Part shown: positions 10,179-20,006 of the stretch, one piece after another
Position numbering within the stretch: position 1 is the stretch's first letter
How the letters are laid out: every line of letters begins with the position of its first letter
NCBI GenBank assembly: GCA_963742585.1
Contig: CAVUMI010000006.1
Location: forward strand, 806,001 to 870,000
DNA length: 64,000 nt
Source of the DNA: JACDEA01 sp963742585
GTDB lineage: Bacteria > Actinomycetota > Acidimicrobiia > Acidimicrobiales > JACDEA01
Reading direction: 5' to 3'
Translations under genes and position numbers: made by a program
Notes under the pieces: model-generated
The model's database searches: none
What the model was told of the DNA's origin: nothing
Seen by the model: the letters and a program-made list of their open reading frames with translations, nothing else

Positions 10179-11082
10179 TCGGGCGCACCCTTCTCACGTA
10201 GACGTCTTCGAGCGAGGCCGGACCGAGGAAGAACTCCGCGACGGTCTTGGTGTCGGACAGACCCTTGGCCCACGACACCGCGTCGCCGGCGTCGGCCAGG
10301 GTCACATCGAGGAACAATCGGCGGCCGACGGCGACGGGTGCACCGAACCGACTGACCGCTGGCGCATCGGCACCGGGCTCCAGCACCAGTTCGAGCCGCA
10401 GGGCCGAACCCAACTCGCTCTTGAGCGAGGCGGGTGTTCCCTGCGCCAGCACGCGGCCGTGATCGAGGATCGCCAGTCGATCGACGCAGCGTTCGGCTTC
10501 GAGCACGTTGTGGGTTACCAGCAGAACCGCCGCGCCCTCGTCGGCGAGCGCGCGCACCTGCTGCCACATCAGCTTGCGGCGGAGCGGGTCGACGTCGTTG
10601 GTTGGCTCGTCCAGGATCACAATGCGCCCGGGTACCACCGCGGCCATGCAGAAGCCGACCAGCCGCGCCACGCCCCCGGAGAGCGGCGTCGCCTTCGTCG
10701 CGAACTCGCCTAGCTCGAGTGCAGCGAGCAGCGCCGCGCCGCGCGCCGCCACTGTCCCTCGCTGACCGCCGCGCAGCCGACCGGCCAACGCGATCGCCTC
10801 GGTGGGACGCAATCCTTCGACCGGCGCTCCGGACTGCGACTGGTACGAACAGGCTTGCCGCGCCACCGCGGGCGCGCGCACGACGTCGACACCGTCAATG
10901 GTGATCGTCCCGCTGGTCGGCTCGGCCAGGCCAAGGATCTGGCTGATCAGCGTCGTCTTTCCCGCGCCGTTCGGACCGAGCAGTCCGAAGACCTCGCCGG
11001 CCTCGATGCCGAGGGAGAGGTCGTCGTTGGCGAGTGTGCCGCCCCGGTACCGCTTGGTTAGGCGCTCGATCTCAAGAAGCAC
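10171..11082 (-). CDS. ABC exporter ATPase
   Basis: A 303-residue ATP-binding subunit for the permease downstream. Walker A is GPNGAGKTT (~residue 36-44), the Q-loop is YQSQSG, and Walker B is IVILDEPTNDVDP with the switch His in LVTHNV. The signature motif reads LSGGVARLVGF instead of LSGGQ, a variation seen in some exporters. The last ~90 residues form the accessory domain usual in ABC-2 exporters. It overlaps the regulator gene upstream by 11 bases and the permease by 8, so regulator, ATPase and permease form one tight operon. Confidence 0.92.
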   Translation of the reverse strand: MLLEIERLTKRYRGGTLANDDLSLGIEAGEVFGLLGPNGAGKTTLISQILGLAEPTSGTITIDGVDVVRAPAVARQACSYQSQSGAPVEGLRPTEAIALAGRLRGGQRGTVAARGAALLAALELGEFATKATPLSGGVARLVGFCMAAVVPGRIVILDEPTNDVDPLRRKLMWQQVRALADEGAAVLLVTHNVLEAERCVDRLAILDHGRVLAQGTPASLKSELGSALRLELVLEPGADAPAVSRFGAPVAVGRRLFLDVTLADAGDAVSWAKGLSDTKTVAEFFLGPASLEDVYVRRVRPSD

Positions 11083-11626
11083 CGGGCCGCCTGTAGCCAG
11101 CGAGGAGTATGTGATAACGCTGCGCGTCGGGGGCGACCTCGGGGCGGTCGAACACGAACTCGCGCGTCAGCTCTTCGAGTCGCGACTGCACTTCTCGGAG
11201 CTCGGACTGTGTCAGCGCCAGCTCGGTGAGCACGAGGATCGGCACGGCCGACTCGGGGTCGCCGATCGCCGTGTCGGGGGCGTCCTGCATCGCGACGTGC
11301 ATCTCGGCTTGAACCGCGCCGAACAGCGCCTCGAGAAGGCCGCTGCCGGCCAGGGTCGAGGCGCGCAGGTCGTCCCCGATAGCCCAGCCCTCGTCGCCCA
11401 GCACCGCTTTGTACCTGCGCTCCTCGATTCCAGACACCATTCGGCGCTCGACGACCTCGATGAGGCCGTGCCGTTCGAGGATCCGCACGTGGTAGTAGAG
11501 CCGGGTCGGGGGCACGCCGAGGATGGCCGCCAACTCCTTGACGGTGCGGCCCTCCTCCAACATCAGCAGGCCCATACGGAGCCGGAGCGGGTCGGCCAGC
11601 GCCTTCAAGGCGGTCACCGTGGGCAT
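11072..11626 (-). CDS. ArsR/winged-helix regulator of the ABC exporter
   Basis: A 184-residue regulator. Residues 1-75 make an ArsR-type winged helix: LKALADPLRLRMGLLMLEEG, then VKELAAILGVPPTRLYYHVR as the recognition helix pair and ILERHGLIEVVERRM as the wing start. The remaining ~110 residues are a helical sensor domain without recognisable metal-binding cysteines, so an organic ligand is more likely than a metal. It is the first gene of the exporter operon, and a palindrome covers its start codon, which fits autorepression. Confidence 0.87.
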   Translation of the reverse strand: MPTVTALKALADPLRLRMGLLMLEEGRTVKELAAILGVPPTRLYYHVRILERHGLIEVVERRMVSGIEERRYKAVLGDEGWAIGDDLRASTLAGSGLLEALFGAVQAEMHVAMQDAPDTAIGDPESAVPILVLTELALTQSELREVQSRLEELTREFVFDRPEVAPDAQRYHILLAGYRRPGAS

Positions 11627-11640
11627 CGTTCAACGATGCC
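11622..11640. promoter_or_regulatory. Palindromic operator over the regulator start codon
   Basis: GGCATCGTTcAACGATGCC is a perfect inverted repeat with 9-base arms and a one-base centre. It includes the ATG of the ArsR-like gene (11624-11626, minus strand). A related half-site extends the symmetry to 11651 (TTGAATGATG on the minus strand). Read on the minus strand, TTGAAA, 18 bases, CATCGT, 6 bases, ATG could be a promoter giving a near-leaderless mRNA, with the palindrome over its -10 box. Function as operator is inferred. Confidence 0.55.
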
Positions 11641-11665
11641 ACATCATTCAACTAGATTTCAATGG

Positions 11666-12598
11666 TTAATCAGGGTTGAGCGAGTCGATCGCCAGCCGGG
11701 CAGCTGTGCCGATGGCGGCGTCGATCGCCGGGAGGCGGTAGGCAAAGGTGCGGGCCCGGGTGTAGATGGCCACCGCGTAGCGCCGGCCGTCGCCGGTCGT
11801 GACCGCCCCCGCCTCGTTGCGGATGCCCGGCAGCGTGCCCGTCTTGGCCGCGATGGTCACGCCGTCAGGAAAGCCGGACGTCAGCCGGTGGGGCCAGACC
11901 TGTAGCGCCATGATCCGGCGCATCGCGGCGCACGCATCGGGCGACGCGGCCTGGTCGTTCCAGATCGCTGCCAGCAGCGCGGTCATTTCACGCGGCGTTG
12001 ACCGGCTCGAGCCCGCGGGTTGAAGCCCGGCGCAGGCCCGTAGCGCCTCGGCGGTCACCTCGTGCCAGTCCAAGGCTGCGAGGCCAAGCTGCGAGCTGAG
12101 TTCGTCGAGGAGGAACTTGCAGTCGCCGGTCAGATGGGTTTGCGCGAACCCGAGCTCCCGCATCGTCGCGTTGATGCGGTCGGCACCGCCGAGCCGCTCC
12201 ATGAGCACGTCGGTGGCGGTGTTGTCACTCACAGACATCATCCAGAAAGCCAGATCGCGTACCGACAGGTCGGCGTCGTCGAGCATCACCGACAGGCCGG
12301 TTGGGCCGTCGGTACGCCGCGCCGCGGGCACCGTGATGCGCTCGGTGAGGCTGATCGTGCCGGCGTCCGCCTGGCGGGCGAGTTCGACCAGAACGGGAAT
12401 CTTGAACGTAGACGCCAGCACGACGGGTTCGTCTGGACTGATGCCGAACTCACGCGCTCCGTCGAGGTCGCGGGCGTGCATGAAGACCGCGGCGCCGGCT
12501 TGATTGAAGACCCGGCTGATCTCCTCGCGCCGCTCCTCGCCCTGGGCCGCCCCGCGTGCGTCGGATTCTCCGGGATCGATGACCCGGGGCTGCGTCAC
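11666..12598 (-). CDS. Class A beta-lactamase-like serine hydrolase
   Basis: A 310-residue protein with the class A beta-lactamase motif set: STFK (Ser70-x-x-Lys), SDN (Ser130-Asp-Asn) in WMMSVSDNTATDVL, and KTG in IAAKTGTLPG. The Omega-loop Glu166 is not clear: the region reads HLTGDCKFLLDEL. There is no signal peptide, which is odd for a secreted beta-lactamase and points to another intracellular hydrolase role. The GTG at 12598 is used: a longer frame to 12826 would overlap the divergent regulator gene starting at 12627. Only 28 bases separate the two divergent genes. Confidence 0.83.
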   Translation of the reverse strand: MTQPRVIDPGESDARGAAQGEERREEISRVFNQAGAAVFMHARDLDGAREFGISPDEPVVLASTFKIPVLVELARQADAGTISLTERITVPAARRTDGPTGLSVMLDDADLSVRDLAFWMMSVSDNTATDVLMERLGGADRINATMRELGFAQTHLTGDCKFLLDELSSQLGLAALDWHEVTAEALRACAGLQPAGSSRSTPREMTALLAAIWNDQAASPDACAAMRRIMALQVWPHRLTSGFPDGVTIAAKTGTLPGIRNEAGAVTTGDGRRYAVAIYTRARTFAYRLPAIDAAIGTAARLAIDSLNPD

Positions 12599-12626
12599 GC
12601 TTCGACCGTAGCGGTACCGTGCAGCT

Positions 12627-14217
12627 ATGGCCGAAGCGACGTTGGGCGACCTCGTCGAAACGGTGGGCGTGCTTGAACTGCTCGTCGCGCCGCACGGCCT
12701 CGATGTCGCCATCGGCGAGGCGGTGATCCACGATCCAGAGGAGGGCTGGACCGGGGGAGCCTCCGACGTCATCCTCGCGGTCGGCATCGATCCCACACGA
12801 CCGCCGGCGGCGGCGCTCGTCGACAAAGCGGGTGGCGTCGGCGCCGCTGCCGTGGTCGTGAAGACGCGCGAGAGAGTCGGCCTCGAATCGCTGCTCGATG
12901 CGGCCCGGATGGCCGGCGTCGCCCTCCTGGCCGCGCCGGGCGACCTGGCATGGGGTCAACTCCACGCGCTGGTCCGTACCGCGGCGGCCACCGGCGGCGG
13001 TGACGACCGAAGCGGTGCGCCCATAGGCGACTTGTTCGCGTTGGCCAACGCGGTGGCGGCCATGGTGGGCGGCCCGGTCACCATCGAGGATCCGCGGTCC
13101 ACCGTGCTGGCGTACTCGAACCTGGCGGACCATGACGTCGACGAAGGCCGCCGCGCCACGATCCTCGGTCACCGCGTTCCCGAGGAATGGATCCGGCGCC
13201 AGCAGGACGACGGGGTCTTCCGCAAGCTCTTCCGCGAACACGGCGTGATCCGCCATCACTATGCCGAGTTGGGTCTCAAACCGCGGTTGGCCACCGCGAT
13301 CCGAGCCGGCGACGACATCCTTGGTTCGATCTGGGTGCAGGAAGGCGACCGGCCCTTTGATGCCGAATCCGAGGCTGCGCTGGAGGAGGCGGCCCGGATC
13401 GCCGCGTTGCACCTGCTCCGCCACCGGTCCGGTGCTGACCTCGAGCGGGGTCGGCGCTCCGAGCTGTTGCGCGCCGCGCTCGAGGATCGCATTGCGCCTG
13501 ACGCACTGTCGTCGTTGTTGCGACCGACGCCGGGAGCTTTGACGGTCGTCGCCGTCGAGCTGCTCGACTCGCGCCGCGACGACCCCGCCGCGCTCGGCGG
13601 TGCTCGCTGACCGAGCCGCCAGCATCGTCACGCTCTACTGCGAGGCCTACCGCCGTCAGGTCGCGGTGGTGGCGATCGGTGCTGTGGTGTACCTGCTCGT
13701 CCCGCACGTCGATGCGGGCGACCGGGAGCGGCTGCCGGCGTTGGCGATCGGCATCTGTGAGCGGGTGGGCGATGCGTTGAAGCTCGACGTGCGCGCTGGC
13801 GTCGGCCGGACCGTTGCCAGCATCGGTGAGCTGTTGACCTCACGCCGCGAGGCCGACCGCGTGCTGCGGGCGATCGCCGCATCGCCCGGTATCGGTGCGG
13901 TCGCCACCGCGGACACGCTTCGTAGCCGGGTTGTTCTGCAGTTCTTGCAAGAGCTGGCCACCCACGAGCCGACGTTGCAATCGGGCAAGGTCGAGCTACT
14001 CGTCGATCACGATCGCCAGCGGGGTACGGAGTACGTGGCGACGCTGCGAGCGTTCTTCGGTGCCCTCGGCGACATGCCCGCGGCTGCCGCCAGTCAGGGC
14101 GTGCACCCGAACACGTTCCGTTACCGCATGCGCCGCTTGGCCGAGACCGCCGAACTCGATCTCGACGATCCGGTCGAGCGCCTCGTCCTTCAGCTCCAGC
14201 TCTACTTCCTCGACTGA
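12627..14217 (+). pseudogene. PucR/CdaR-type regulator, frameshifted
   Basis: Two adjacent frames together make one PucR-family regulator of about 530 residues. The first (12627-13610) has the N-terminal PucR domain (VGVLELLVAPHGLDVAIGEA) and a GAF-like middle part. It stops at TGA 13608, while the second frame (from 13600) continues without a gap (VLADRAASIVTLYCEAYRR) to the C-terminal helix-turn-helix (HPNTFRYRMRRLAETAELDL). Removing one G in ggcggtgctc near 13597-13600 restores DPAALGVLADRA. Either the gene is broken or a base is wrong in the assembly. Both halves look well conserved, so the change is recent or artefactual. Confidence 0.85.
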
Positions 14218-14218
14218 C

Positions 14219-16540
14219 CTACGCCACGCTCATGAGCTCGGACATGAGGAGGGTGGCCGCGTCATCGGGTTCACGGGGTCGGCTGAATCCGAAGCCCTGC
14301 GCGTGCTCGCAACCCGCCGCGGCCAACCACGCCGCCTGGTCATCGGTCTCGACGCCTTCGGCGACGGTGCGGATACCCAGCGACTTGGCCAGGGCGAGAC
14401 ACGCGGTGACGAGAGATGTCTCAGGCTCCGTTCCGATGCCACCGACGAAGGACGAGTCGATCTTCAGCACGTCGACAGGGAAGCGCTTGAGGTATCCGAG
14501 TGACGAGAAGCCCGTGCCGAAGTCGTCGATCGCGATCGAGACGCCAATTCGCTTGAGGTCGTGAACCGCGAGACCAATACGCGACGTGCTGGACATGAAC
14601 AGGCTCTCGGTGATCTCCACGCCGAGGTGCGTCGGGTCCAGGCCGGAGGCGACGAGTGCCTCGGCCACGGCTGCGGCCGGTTCGGTGCGGTGGAACAGAC
14701 CGGCGGACATGTTGACCCACACCGTGAACTCGGCCATCGCCGGGAACGCTCGCTGCCAATCGGCGGCCTGGCGCGTCGCCTCCTTGAGGACCCACCTGTC
14801 GAGCGTCACGATGAGGTCGGATTCCTCAGCCATGGGTACGAAGCTCGGCGGTAGCAGGGTTCCCCGCTCCGGGTGTTCCCATCGCACCAAGGCCTCGAAG
14901 CCCACGAGCCGGCGGTCACTCAGATCGACGATCGGTTGGTAGACGAGGCGCAGCTCGCCGGCGGCGATGGCTTGCCGTAGCTCGCGTTCGAGGTCCAACC
15001 GCTCGCGGGCGCGGACACGGACACCTTCGCTGAACAGTTCGACGCAGTCGCGCCCGCTGTCCTTGGCGCGGTACATCGCCGCGTCGGCATCGCGAACGAG
15101 CGCAGTCGGATCGATGTCGTGGTCAGCCAAGACGACACCGATGCTCGCGGTGACGGTCAGCTCGCGACCGTCGATCATCATCGGCTGACCCACCTCCAGC
15201 CGCAGCCGGTCGGCCAGCGCGATTGCCTCGGATTCGTCCTCGACCTCTGCGAGCACGATGAACTCATCCCCACCGAATCGGGCAACGGTGTCGCCCGGGC
15301 GCAGTGTCGTGCTGAGCCGGCCCGCCGTCGTCTTCAACACCGCGTCGCCGGCGGCGTGGTCGATACCGTCGTTGATGAGCTTGAAGCGGTCCAGATCGAT
15401 GAACATCATCGCGATGCGCGATCCGTGACGGCGCGCCACGCCCGCGGTGTTGGCGACGCCGTGCAGGAAGAGGGTGCGGTTAGGAAGCCCGGTGAGGTCA
15501 TCGTGGAGGGCCTGATACGCGAGGGCCTTCTGCGCCTCGCGTTCGCGATCAGCGATGGCGAAGCGATCCATGACCAGCCCCAGTAGGTGGCCGACGCCTT
15601 CAAGCACCCGGAGCTCGACCTGTCCGAAGAACGGAATGTACTGGTTCGTCCACACGACGAGCTCGCCATGGCCACCGAACCGCAACTCGACCACCGACGC
15701 ATCGGGTGACGACCGACCGAACACTGCGGCGGTCTTGCCGTTGTGGTCGACCAGGGCCACCCGGGTCGCCCCCACGAATGCAGCCACATGGGGCAGCAGG
15801 CCGCTGGCCACTTCGCTCGGCGTGGTAGCGCTGACGAGGTCGCCGAGCGCCGCCTGGATGGCGTCGCGGTCGTGGCGCCGCCACCAGGAACGAACCGGTG
15901 CGGGCAGCACCAAGCCGAGACTGAACAGCACGGCCATGACGACGGTGAGGATCGCGCTTGCGAACGCCACCACCGGCCGCTCGTTCAATCCGAGAACCCC
16001 GACGATCACCTGGATGTTCAAGCCGGCCGCCGCAGCCGCGAGCAGGCGCATCCGGTTGCGGGCTGATGCCGGCTGGTTCTCGCCCGCCTTCCACATGCGC
16101 ACCGCGACGACGGTGAGCAGGAACCCCCACTGGAGTGTTATTTCGATTCGGTAGAGCCGGAACCAATCCGGCGTCGGCATTCCCGGGAACGGGAAGTACG
16201 GCAGCAGCGCGGTCCAAACCAGCGCGACGGACGTGAGGACGAACGCCATGCGGCGAACCCACCGCGGCGGTTGCCCGAACATCGCCGCGAATCGGTAGAG
16301 ACAGAACGGGACCAGCAGAATGCCGCCGACGAGCGCCTTTATCACCCAAGGCGAAGGGAGCACGTGTCCCTGCTCCAGCAGTTTGCCGATGACCGCGACG
16401 AGCGCCAACACCGAGAAGCTGATCGCGGCCCACCCCGCGCCGCGGGAGCGATGGCGGCCCCACTGCCAAAGCGCCATCACCGCGAGCACGACGAACTCCG
16501 CCAGCGCGACGTCGCCGAGCGTCGTCGTCCACTGCTCCAC
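14219..16540 (-). CDS. Membrane GGDEF-EAL protein (c-di-GMP turnover)
   Basis: A 773-residue signalling protein. Order: about seven membrane helices (residues ~10-215), a GAF-like region (~225-340), a GGDEF domain with intact RFGGDEF (~430), and a C-terminal EAL domain with EALVRW, the metal motif IDDFGTGFSSLGYLKRFP and VAEGVET. Both the cyclase and phosphodiesterase signatures look intact, so either activity is possible; the inhibitory RxxD site is not obvious. The GTG at 16540 is chosen because it has GAGGAA 6 bases upstream and starts right before the first helix. It is divergent from the S9 peptidase gene. Confidence 0.93.
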   Translation of the reverse strand: MEQWTTTLGDVALAEFVVLAVMALWQWGRHRSRGAGWAAISFSVLALVAVIGKLLEQGHVLPSPWVIKALVGGILLVPFCLYRFAAMFGQPPRWVRRMAFVLTSVALVWTALLPYFPFPGMPTPDWFRLYRIEITLQWGFLLTVVAVRMWKAGENQPASARNRMRLLAAAAAGLNIQVIVGVLGLNERPVVAFASAILTVVMAVLFSLGLVLPAPVRSWWRRHDRDAIQAALGDLVSATTPSEVASGLLPHVAAFVGATRVALVDHNGKTAAVFGRSSPDASVVELRFGGHGELVVWTNQYIPFFGQVELRVLEGVGHLLGLVMDRFAIADREREAQKALAYQALHDDLTGLPNRTLFLHGVANTAGVARRHGSRIAMMFIDLDRFKLINDGIDHAAGDAVLKTTAGRLSTTLRPGDTVARFGGDEFIVLAEVEDESEAIALADRLRLEVGQPMMIDGRELTVTASIGVVLADHDIDPTALVRDADAAMYRAKDSGRDCVELFSEGVRVRARERLDLERELRQAIAAGELRLVYQPIVDLSDRRLVGFEALVRWEHPERGTLLPPSFVPMAEESDLIVTLDRWVLKEATRQAADWQRAFPAMAEFTVWVNMSAGLFHRTEPAAAVAEALVASGLDPTHLGVEITESLFMSSTSRIGLAVHDLKRIGVSIAIDDFGTGFSSLGYLKRFPVDVLKIDSSFVGGIGTEPETSLVTACLALAKSLGIRTVAEGVETDDQAAWLAAAGCEHAQGFGFSRPREPDDAATLLMSELMSVA

Positions 16541-16616
16541 GGGTTCCTCGTTTCCGGCGTGAGGGACCGACTCGGCCCTCGTGTTGAGGATCGGACGCGA
16601 TGGCCTGGTCGGCAAT

Positions 16617-16653
16617 CACCCGTTCGGGCCATTCCGGCCCACCCGAACGGGTG
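16617..16653. promoter_or_regulatory. Inverted repeat between divergent genes
   Basis: CACCCGTTCGGG (16617-16628) and CCCGAACGGGTG (16642-16653) are perfect 12-base inverted arms around 13 bases. They lie between the GGDEF-EAL gene (minus) and the S9 peptidase gene (plus, ATG 16677). This could be an operator or an RNA hairpin in the peptidase leader. No T-run follows, so it is not a terminator. Confidence 0.45.
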
Positions 16654-16676
16654 GCTACTCCGTAGGCTTCGCGGCG

Positions 16677-18608
16677 ATGGGTCGCCCGCTCCAGCTCGAT
16701 GACCTCTATCGGTTTCGCGTGCCATCGGATCCGCAGCTGTCCCCGGACGGCCGACGGCTCGCCCTCGTCGTCACGACCGCGGATGCGGAAAGCGACGAGA
16801 ATCGGTCTTCGATCTGGGTAGTCGACGTCGACGGCGACGACGAGCCCGTGCAGCTGACCCAGGGCCCGAACGACGCCGCGCCGCGGTGGTCGCCCGATGG
16901 CGCGTTCGTCGCTTTCGTGGCCGCCGGCCGGGGCGACGCGGCGGAGCTCCGCGTGCTGCGGATGAGCGGCGGCGAGTCCAGAGTCGTGGCCAGCGGGTTC
17001 GGCCTCGGCGGTCCGGCCTGGTCCCCGGACGGGCGCCGGATTGCCTACCTCGCGCTGACCGAAGCCGTGCCCTCCGCGAAGACCAACGCGCCGGTCGTCG
17101 TTCGCCGGCTCGGGTTCAAGGCCGACGGCGTCGGGTTGATCGGCTCACGGCGACGTCACGTGTTCACGGTCAATCCGGGCGGCCAGGTCACCCAGGTCAC
17201 TGACGGCGACTTCTCGGTGACGGCCGGCCCCGCGTGGTCGCCCGATGCCAGCCGTATCGCGTGGGCGGCGGCGACCGACCCCGACCCGGACCTAGAGGTG
17301 GCGATCTCGGCGCATGTCTCCCACGCCGCCGGCGGTGCGCCCAAGCGCGTGACCGCCGCGCCGGCCGTGGTTTCGAGCATCACCTGGATGCCGACCGGCG
17401 CTGCGCTGGTCGTCGCTGGCCGGGAACGCCAGGAGATTGGGCACACCCAGCTGTTCACTGTTTCCGCTGACGGCGGGCCGCTGCAGGCGCTGGCACCGTC
17501 GTTCGACCGCAACGTGATGGTGGGTGGTCCCGGCTACCCGGGCGCGCCACCGTGGATCAGCCTCGACGGCCGACGCATCGTGTTCTGCGCGCGCGACCGC
17601 GGCTGTACGCATGTCTACGAGGTCGACGCGGCGGGAGGTGCTCCGGCGAAGGTGATGGGCGACGACGCGCTCAATGTCGGCGGCATCGCGATCGATCAGC
17701 AGAGCGGACGCGTCGTGGCGGTGGCCAGTTCGCCGACCTCGCCCGGCGAGGTCTATGTCGACAACGTTCTTCGCACGTCGTTCTCGCTCGGTGACGCCGA
17801 TCTGGTCACCCCGCGCGAGCGGATATTCACGGCGCCCGACGGCACGCCGATCCACGGTTGGATCCTTCGTCGTGACGACGCGGCCATGCCTGGTCCGCTC
17901 TTGCTCGACATCCACGGCGGTCCGCACAATGCGTGGAACGGCACCTTTGACGGCGTGCACCTCTACCACCAGCTCTTGGCCGAGCGTGGCTGGACCATCC
18001 TGTTCGTCAACTCGCGCGGCAGCGACGGCTACGGCGAAGACTTTTACCGCGCGGTGGCCGGCGGGTGGGGCAGTAGCGACGCCGACGACTTGCTGTGCGC
18101 GCTCGATGCAGTGATCACCGAAGGGATCGCTGATCCCGCTCGTGTCGCGGTGACCGGGTACAGCTATGGCGGCTTCATGACGTGTTGGCTCACCGCGCGC
18201 ACCGACCGGTTCGCGGCCGGGATCGCCGGGGGCTGCGTCTCGAATCTCACGAGCACCGCCGGCACCGCGGATCTCGGTCACTACCTCGCCGAGTTCGAAC
18301 TCGGCGCGCTGCCGCCGGAACCGCGTGTGGCTGAGCTGTCGCCGATCACCTACGTGGACGGGGTCCGCGCTCCAACCCTGCTCTTGCACGGCGAACAAGA
18401 TCACCGGTGCGACGTGGGCCAGGCTGAGGAGTGGTTCGCCGCGCTGCGGGCGCGGCGGGTAGAGACCGAGCTGGTGCGGTACCCGGGCGCCAGTCACTTG
18501 TTCATCCTGCTGGGGCGACCGTCACACCGGATCGATTACTGCCGCCGGGTCACCGACTGGGCAACCGAACACACCGAGCGGAGCCGGGAAAGTACGGGAG
18601 GGGATTGA
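16677..18608 (+). CDS. S9-family prolyl oligopeptidase (acylaminoacyl peptidase-like)
   Basis: A 643-residue serine peptidase. The N-terminal ~380 residues form a WD40-like beta-propeller with repeated SPDG motifs (PQLSPDGRRLAL, PRWSPDGAFVAF, PAWSPDGRRIAY). The C-terminal alpha/beta-hydrolase domain has the nucleophile in GYSYGGFMT, the Asp in GEQDHRCD, and the His in GASHLF. Without a signal peptide it is probably cytosolic and cuts short or N-acylated peptides. The ATG at 16677 fits family N-termini (PLQLDDLYRFRVPSDPQLSPDG). Its TGA overlaps the ATG of the next gene (TGATG), so the peptidase and the esterase-like protein are translationally coupled. Confidence 0.93.
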   Translation: MGRPLQLDDLYRFRVPSDPQLSPDGRRLALVVTTADAESDENRSSIWVVDVDGDDEPVQLTQGPNDAAPRWSPDGAFVAFVAAGRGDAAELRVLRMSGGESRVVASGFGLGGPAWSPDGRRIAYLALTEAVPSAKTNAPVVVRRLGFKADGVGLIGSRRRHVFTVNPGGQVTQVTDGDFSVTAGPAWSPDASRIAWAAATDPDPDLEVAISAHVSHAAGGAPKRVTAAPAVVSSITWMPTGAALVVAGRERQEIGHTQLFTVSADGGPLQALAPSFDRNVMVGGPGYPGAPPWISLDGRRIVFCARDRGCTHVYEVDAAGGAPAKVMGDDALNVGGIAIDQQSGRVVAVASSPTSPGEVYVDNVLRTSFSLGDADLVTPRERIFTAPDGTPIHGWILRRDDAAMPGPLLLDIHGGPHNAWNGTFDGVHLYHQLLAERGWTILFVNSRGSDGYGEDFYRAVAGGWGSSDADDLLCALDAVITEGIADPARVAVTGYSYGGFMTCWLTARTDRFAAGIAGGCVSNLTSTAGTADLGHYLAEFELGALPPEPRVAELSPITYVDGVRAPTLLLHGEQDHRCDVGQAEEWFAALRARRVETELVRYPGASHLFILLGRPSHRIDYCRRVTDWATEHTERSRESTGGD

Positions 18609-19984
18609 TGGCACTCAGCATCAAGCGTCGCTTGGCGCCCGTCGTAGACAAGGCGATGCAGAAGTTCAACGTGCCGGGGGTGGCGATCGGCGTTCTGCTC
18701 GACGGCGATGAGCATCACGTGACGCGCGGCGTGACCAGCGTGGACTTTCCACTCGATGTCGATGACCAAACCCTGTTCCAGATCGGCTCGACCACGAAGA
18801 CCTTCACTGGTACCGCGTTGATGATGCTGGTCGAGGAGGGCCAGGTCGACCTCGAGGCCCCCGTGCAGCGGTACCTCCCGAAGTTCAGACTGCCCGACGC
18901 CGCCGCCGCCAAGCAGCTGAAGGTTCGGAACCTCGTGACCCACACCGGCGGATTCGTGGGCGACTACTTCGACGACCTCGGCCGGGGCGAGGACGCGCTG
19001 CGCCGCAAGGTCGGGCGCATGCGCACCCGCACGCCGCAACTCACGCCGGTGGGCAAACTCTGGTCGTACAACAACTCCGGCTTCTATGTCTTGGGTCGGA
19101 TCCTCGAGCAGGTCAGCGGAAAACCGTACGAAGATCTGATCCGGTCGCGCATCTTCGCACCGCTCGGGATGGACATGACCTTCTGGTTCGCCGAGGAGGT
19201 CATCACCCACAAGGTTGCGCTCGGCCACAACCTCAAGCTCGACGGCTCACTCGCGATCGCCCGACCGTGGGGCCTCACCCGCGGCGCCAACCCGGCCGGC
19301 GGGATCGTCTCGACGGTTGGCGACCAGCTCCGCTACGCGCGGTTCCACCTCGGTGACGGCAAGGGCGTCGACGGGAAACGTCTGCTCAAAGCAGCCACGC
19401 TGCGGCGGATGCAGAAGCCGCTGGCCACAGTGGGGTGGAGCTTGGCCGAAAGCGTGGGGGTCACCTGGCTTCTCGAGAAGATCGGCGCCACGGCGATCGT
19501 GAAGCACGGCGGAACGATCAACGGCCACATGTCGGAGTTCGTGATGGTGCCGTCGAAGAAGTTCGCGCTCACGGTGCTCACCAACGGCCAGCGCGGCCAT
19601 GAGGTCGGAGGCGTCGTCATCAACTGGTGTCTGGCCGAGCTGCTCGGTCTACGCCGCCGCGAGCCGAGGGTGCAGCGGTTGAGCCCTAAGCGGGCGGCCG
19701 AATACACCGGCCGTTACCCGATCACCTTCGGCCAGTACGTGGTCACTGCCGAGAACGGCGGGCTGTTGGTCACCCTCGAGCCCAAGAAGGAATTGCTCGA
19801 CGCCGATCCGGAGATCGCCGCGCAGCTCCCGCCGCCCGTGCCCCTTGGCTTCGTCGCCCGCGATTGCGCCGTGGCTCAAGGCGACTTCGGCGCCGGTGCG
19901 AGGGTCGAGTTCTTCCGCGACGCCAAGGGGAACGTCGAGTGGATGCGCACCGGCGGCCGCATCGTCCCCCGCGAACTGGACTAG
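18608..19984 (+). CDS. Serine beta-lactamase-fold hydrolase, paralog of 8084
   Basis: A 458-residue class C beta-lactamase/esterase-type protein closely related in layout to the protein at 8084: STTK (~residue 62), YNN in LWSYNNSGFYV, and KHGGT in the third catalytic position, followed by a C-terminal lipocalin-like part with the same GRY/YTGRYPI type start. No signal peptide. It is translationally coupled to the S9 peptidase, which suggests joint work on peptides, for example D-amino-acid-containing ones (inference from the locus). Confidence 0.88.
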   Translation: MALSIKRRLAPVVDKAMQKFNVPGVAIGVLLDGDEHHVTRGVTSVDFPLDVDDQTLFQIGSTTKTFTGTALMMLVEEGQVDLEAPVQRYLPKFRLPDAAAAKQLKVRNLVTHTGGFVGDYFDDLGRGEDALRRKVGRMRTRTPQLTPVGKLWSYNNSGFYVLGRILEQVSGKPYEDLIRSRIFAPLGMDMTFWFAEEVITHKVALGHNLKLDGSLAIARPWGLTRGANPAGGIVSTVGDQLRYARFHLGDGKGVDGKRLLKAATLRRMQKPLATVGWSLAESVGVTWLLEKIGATAIVKHGGTINGHMSEFVMVPSKKFALTVLTNGQRGHEVGGVVINWCLAELLGLRRREPRVQRLSPKRAAEYTGRYPITFGQYVVTAENGGLLVTLEPKKELLDADPEIAAQLPPPVPLGFVARDCAVAQGDFGAGARVEFFRDAKGNVEWMRTGGRIVPRELD

Positions 19985-20006
19985 CGGCCCCGGCCGGGCC
20001 AGCGCC

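Noticed and set aside
11666..12598. A secreted antibiotic-resistance beta-lactamase.
   Set aside because: There is no signal peptide and the Omega-loop Glu is unclear, so resistance cannot be claimed.
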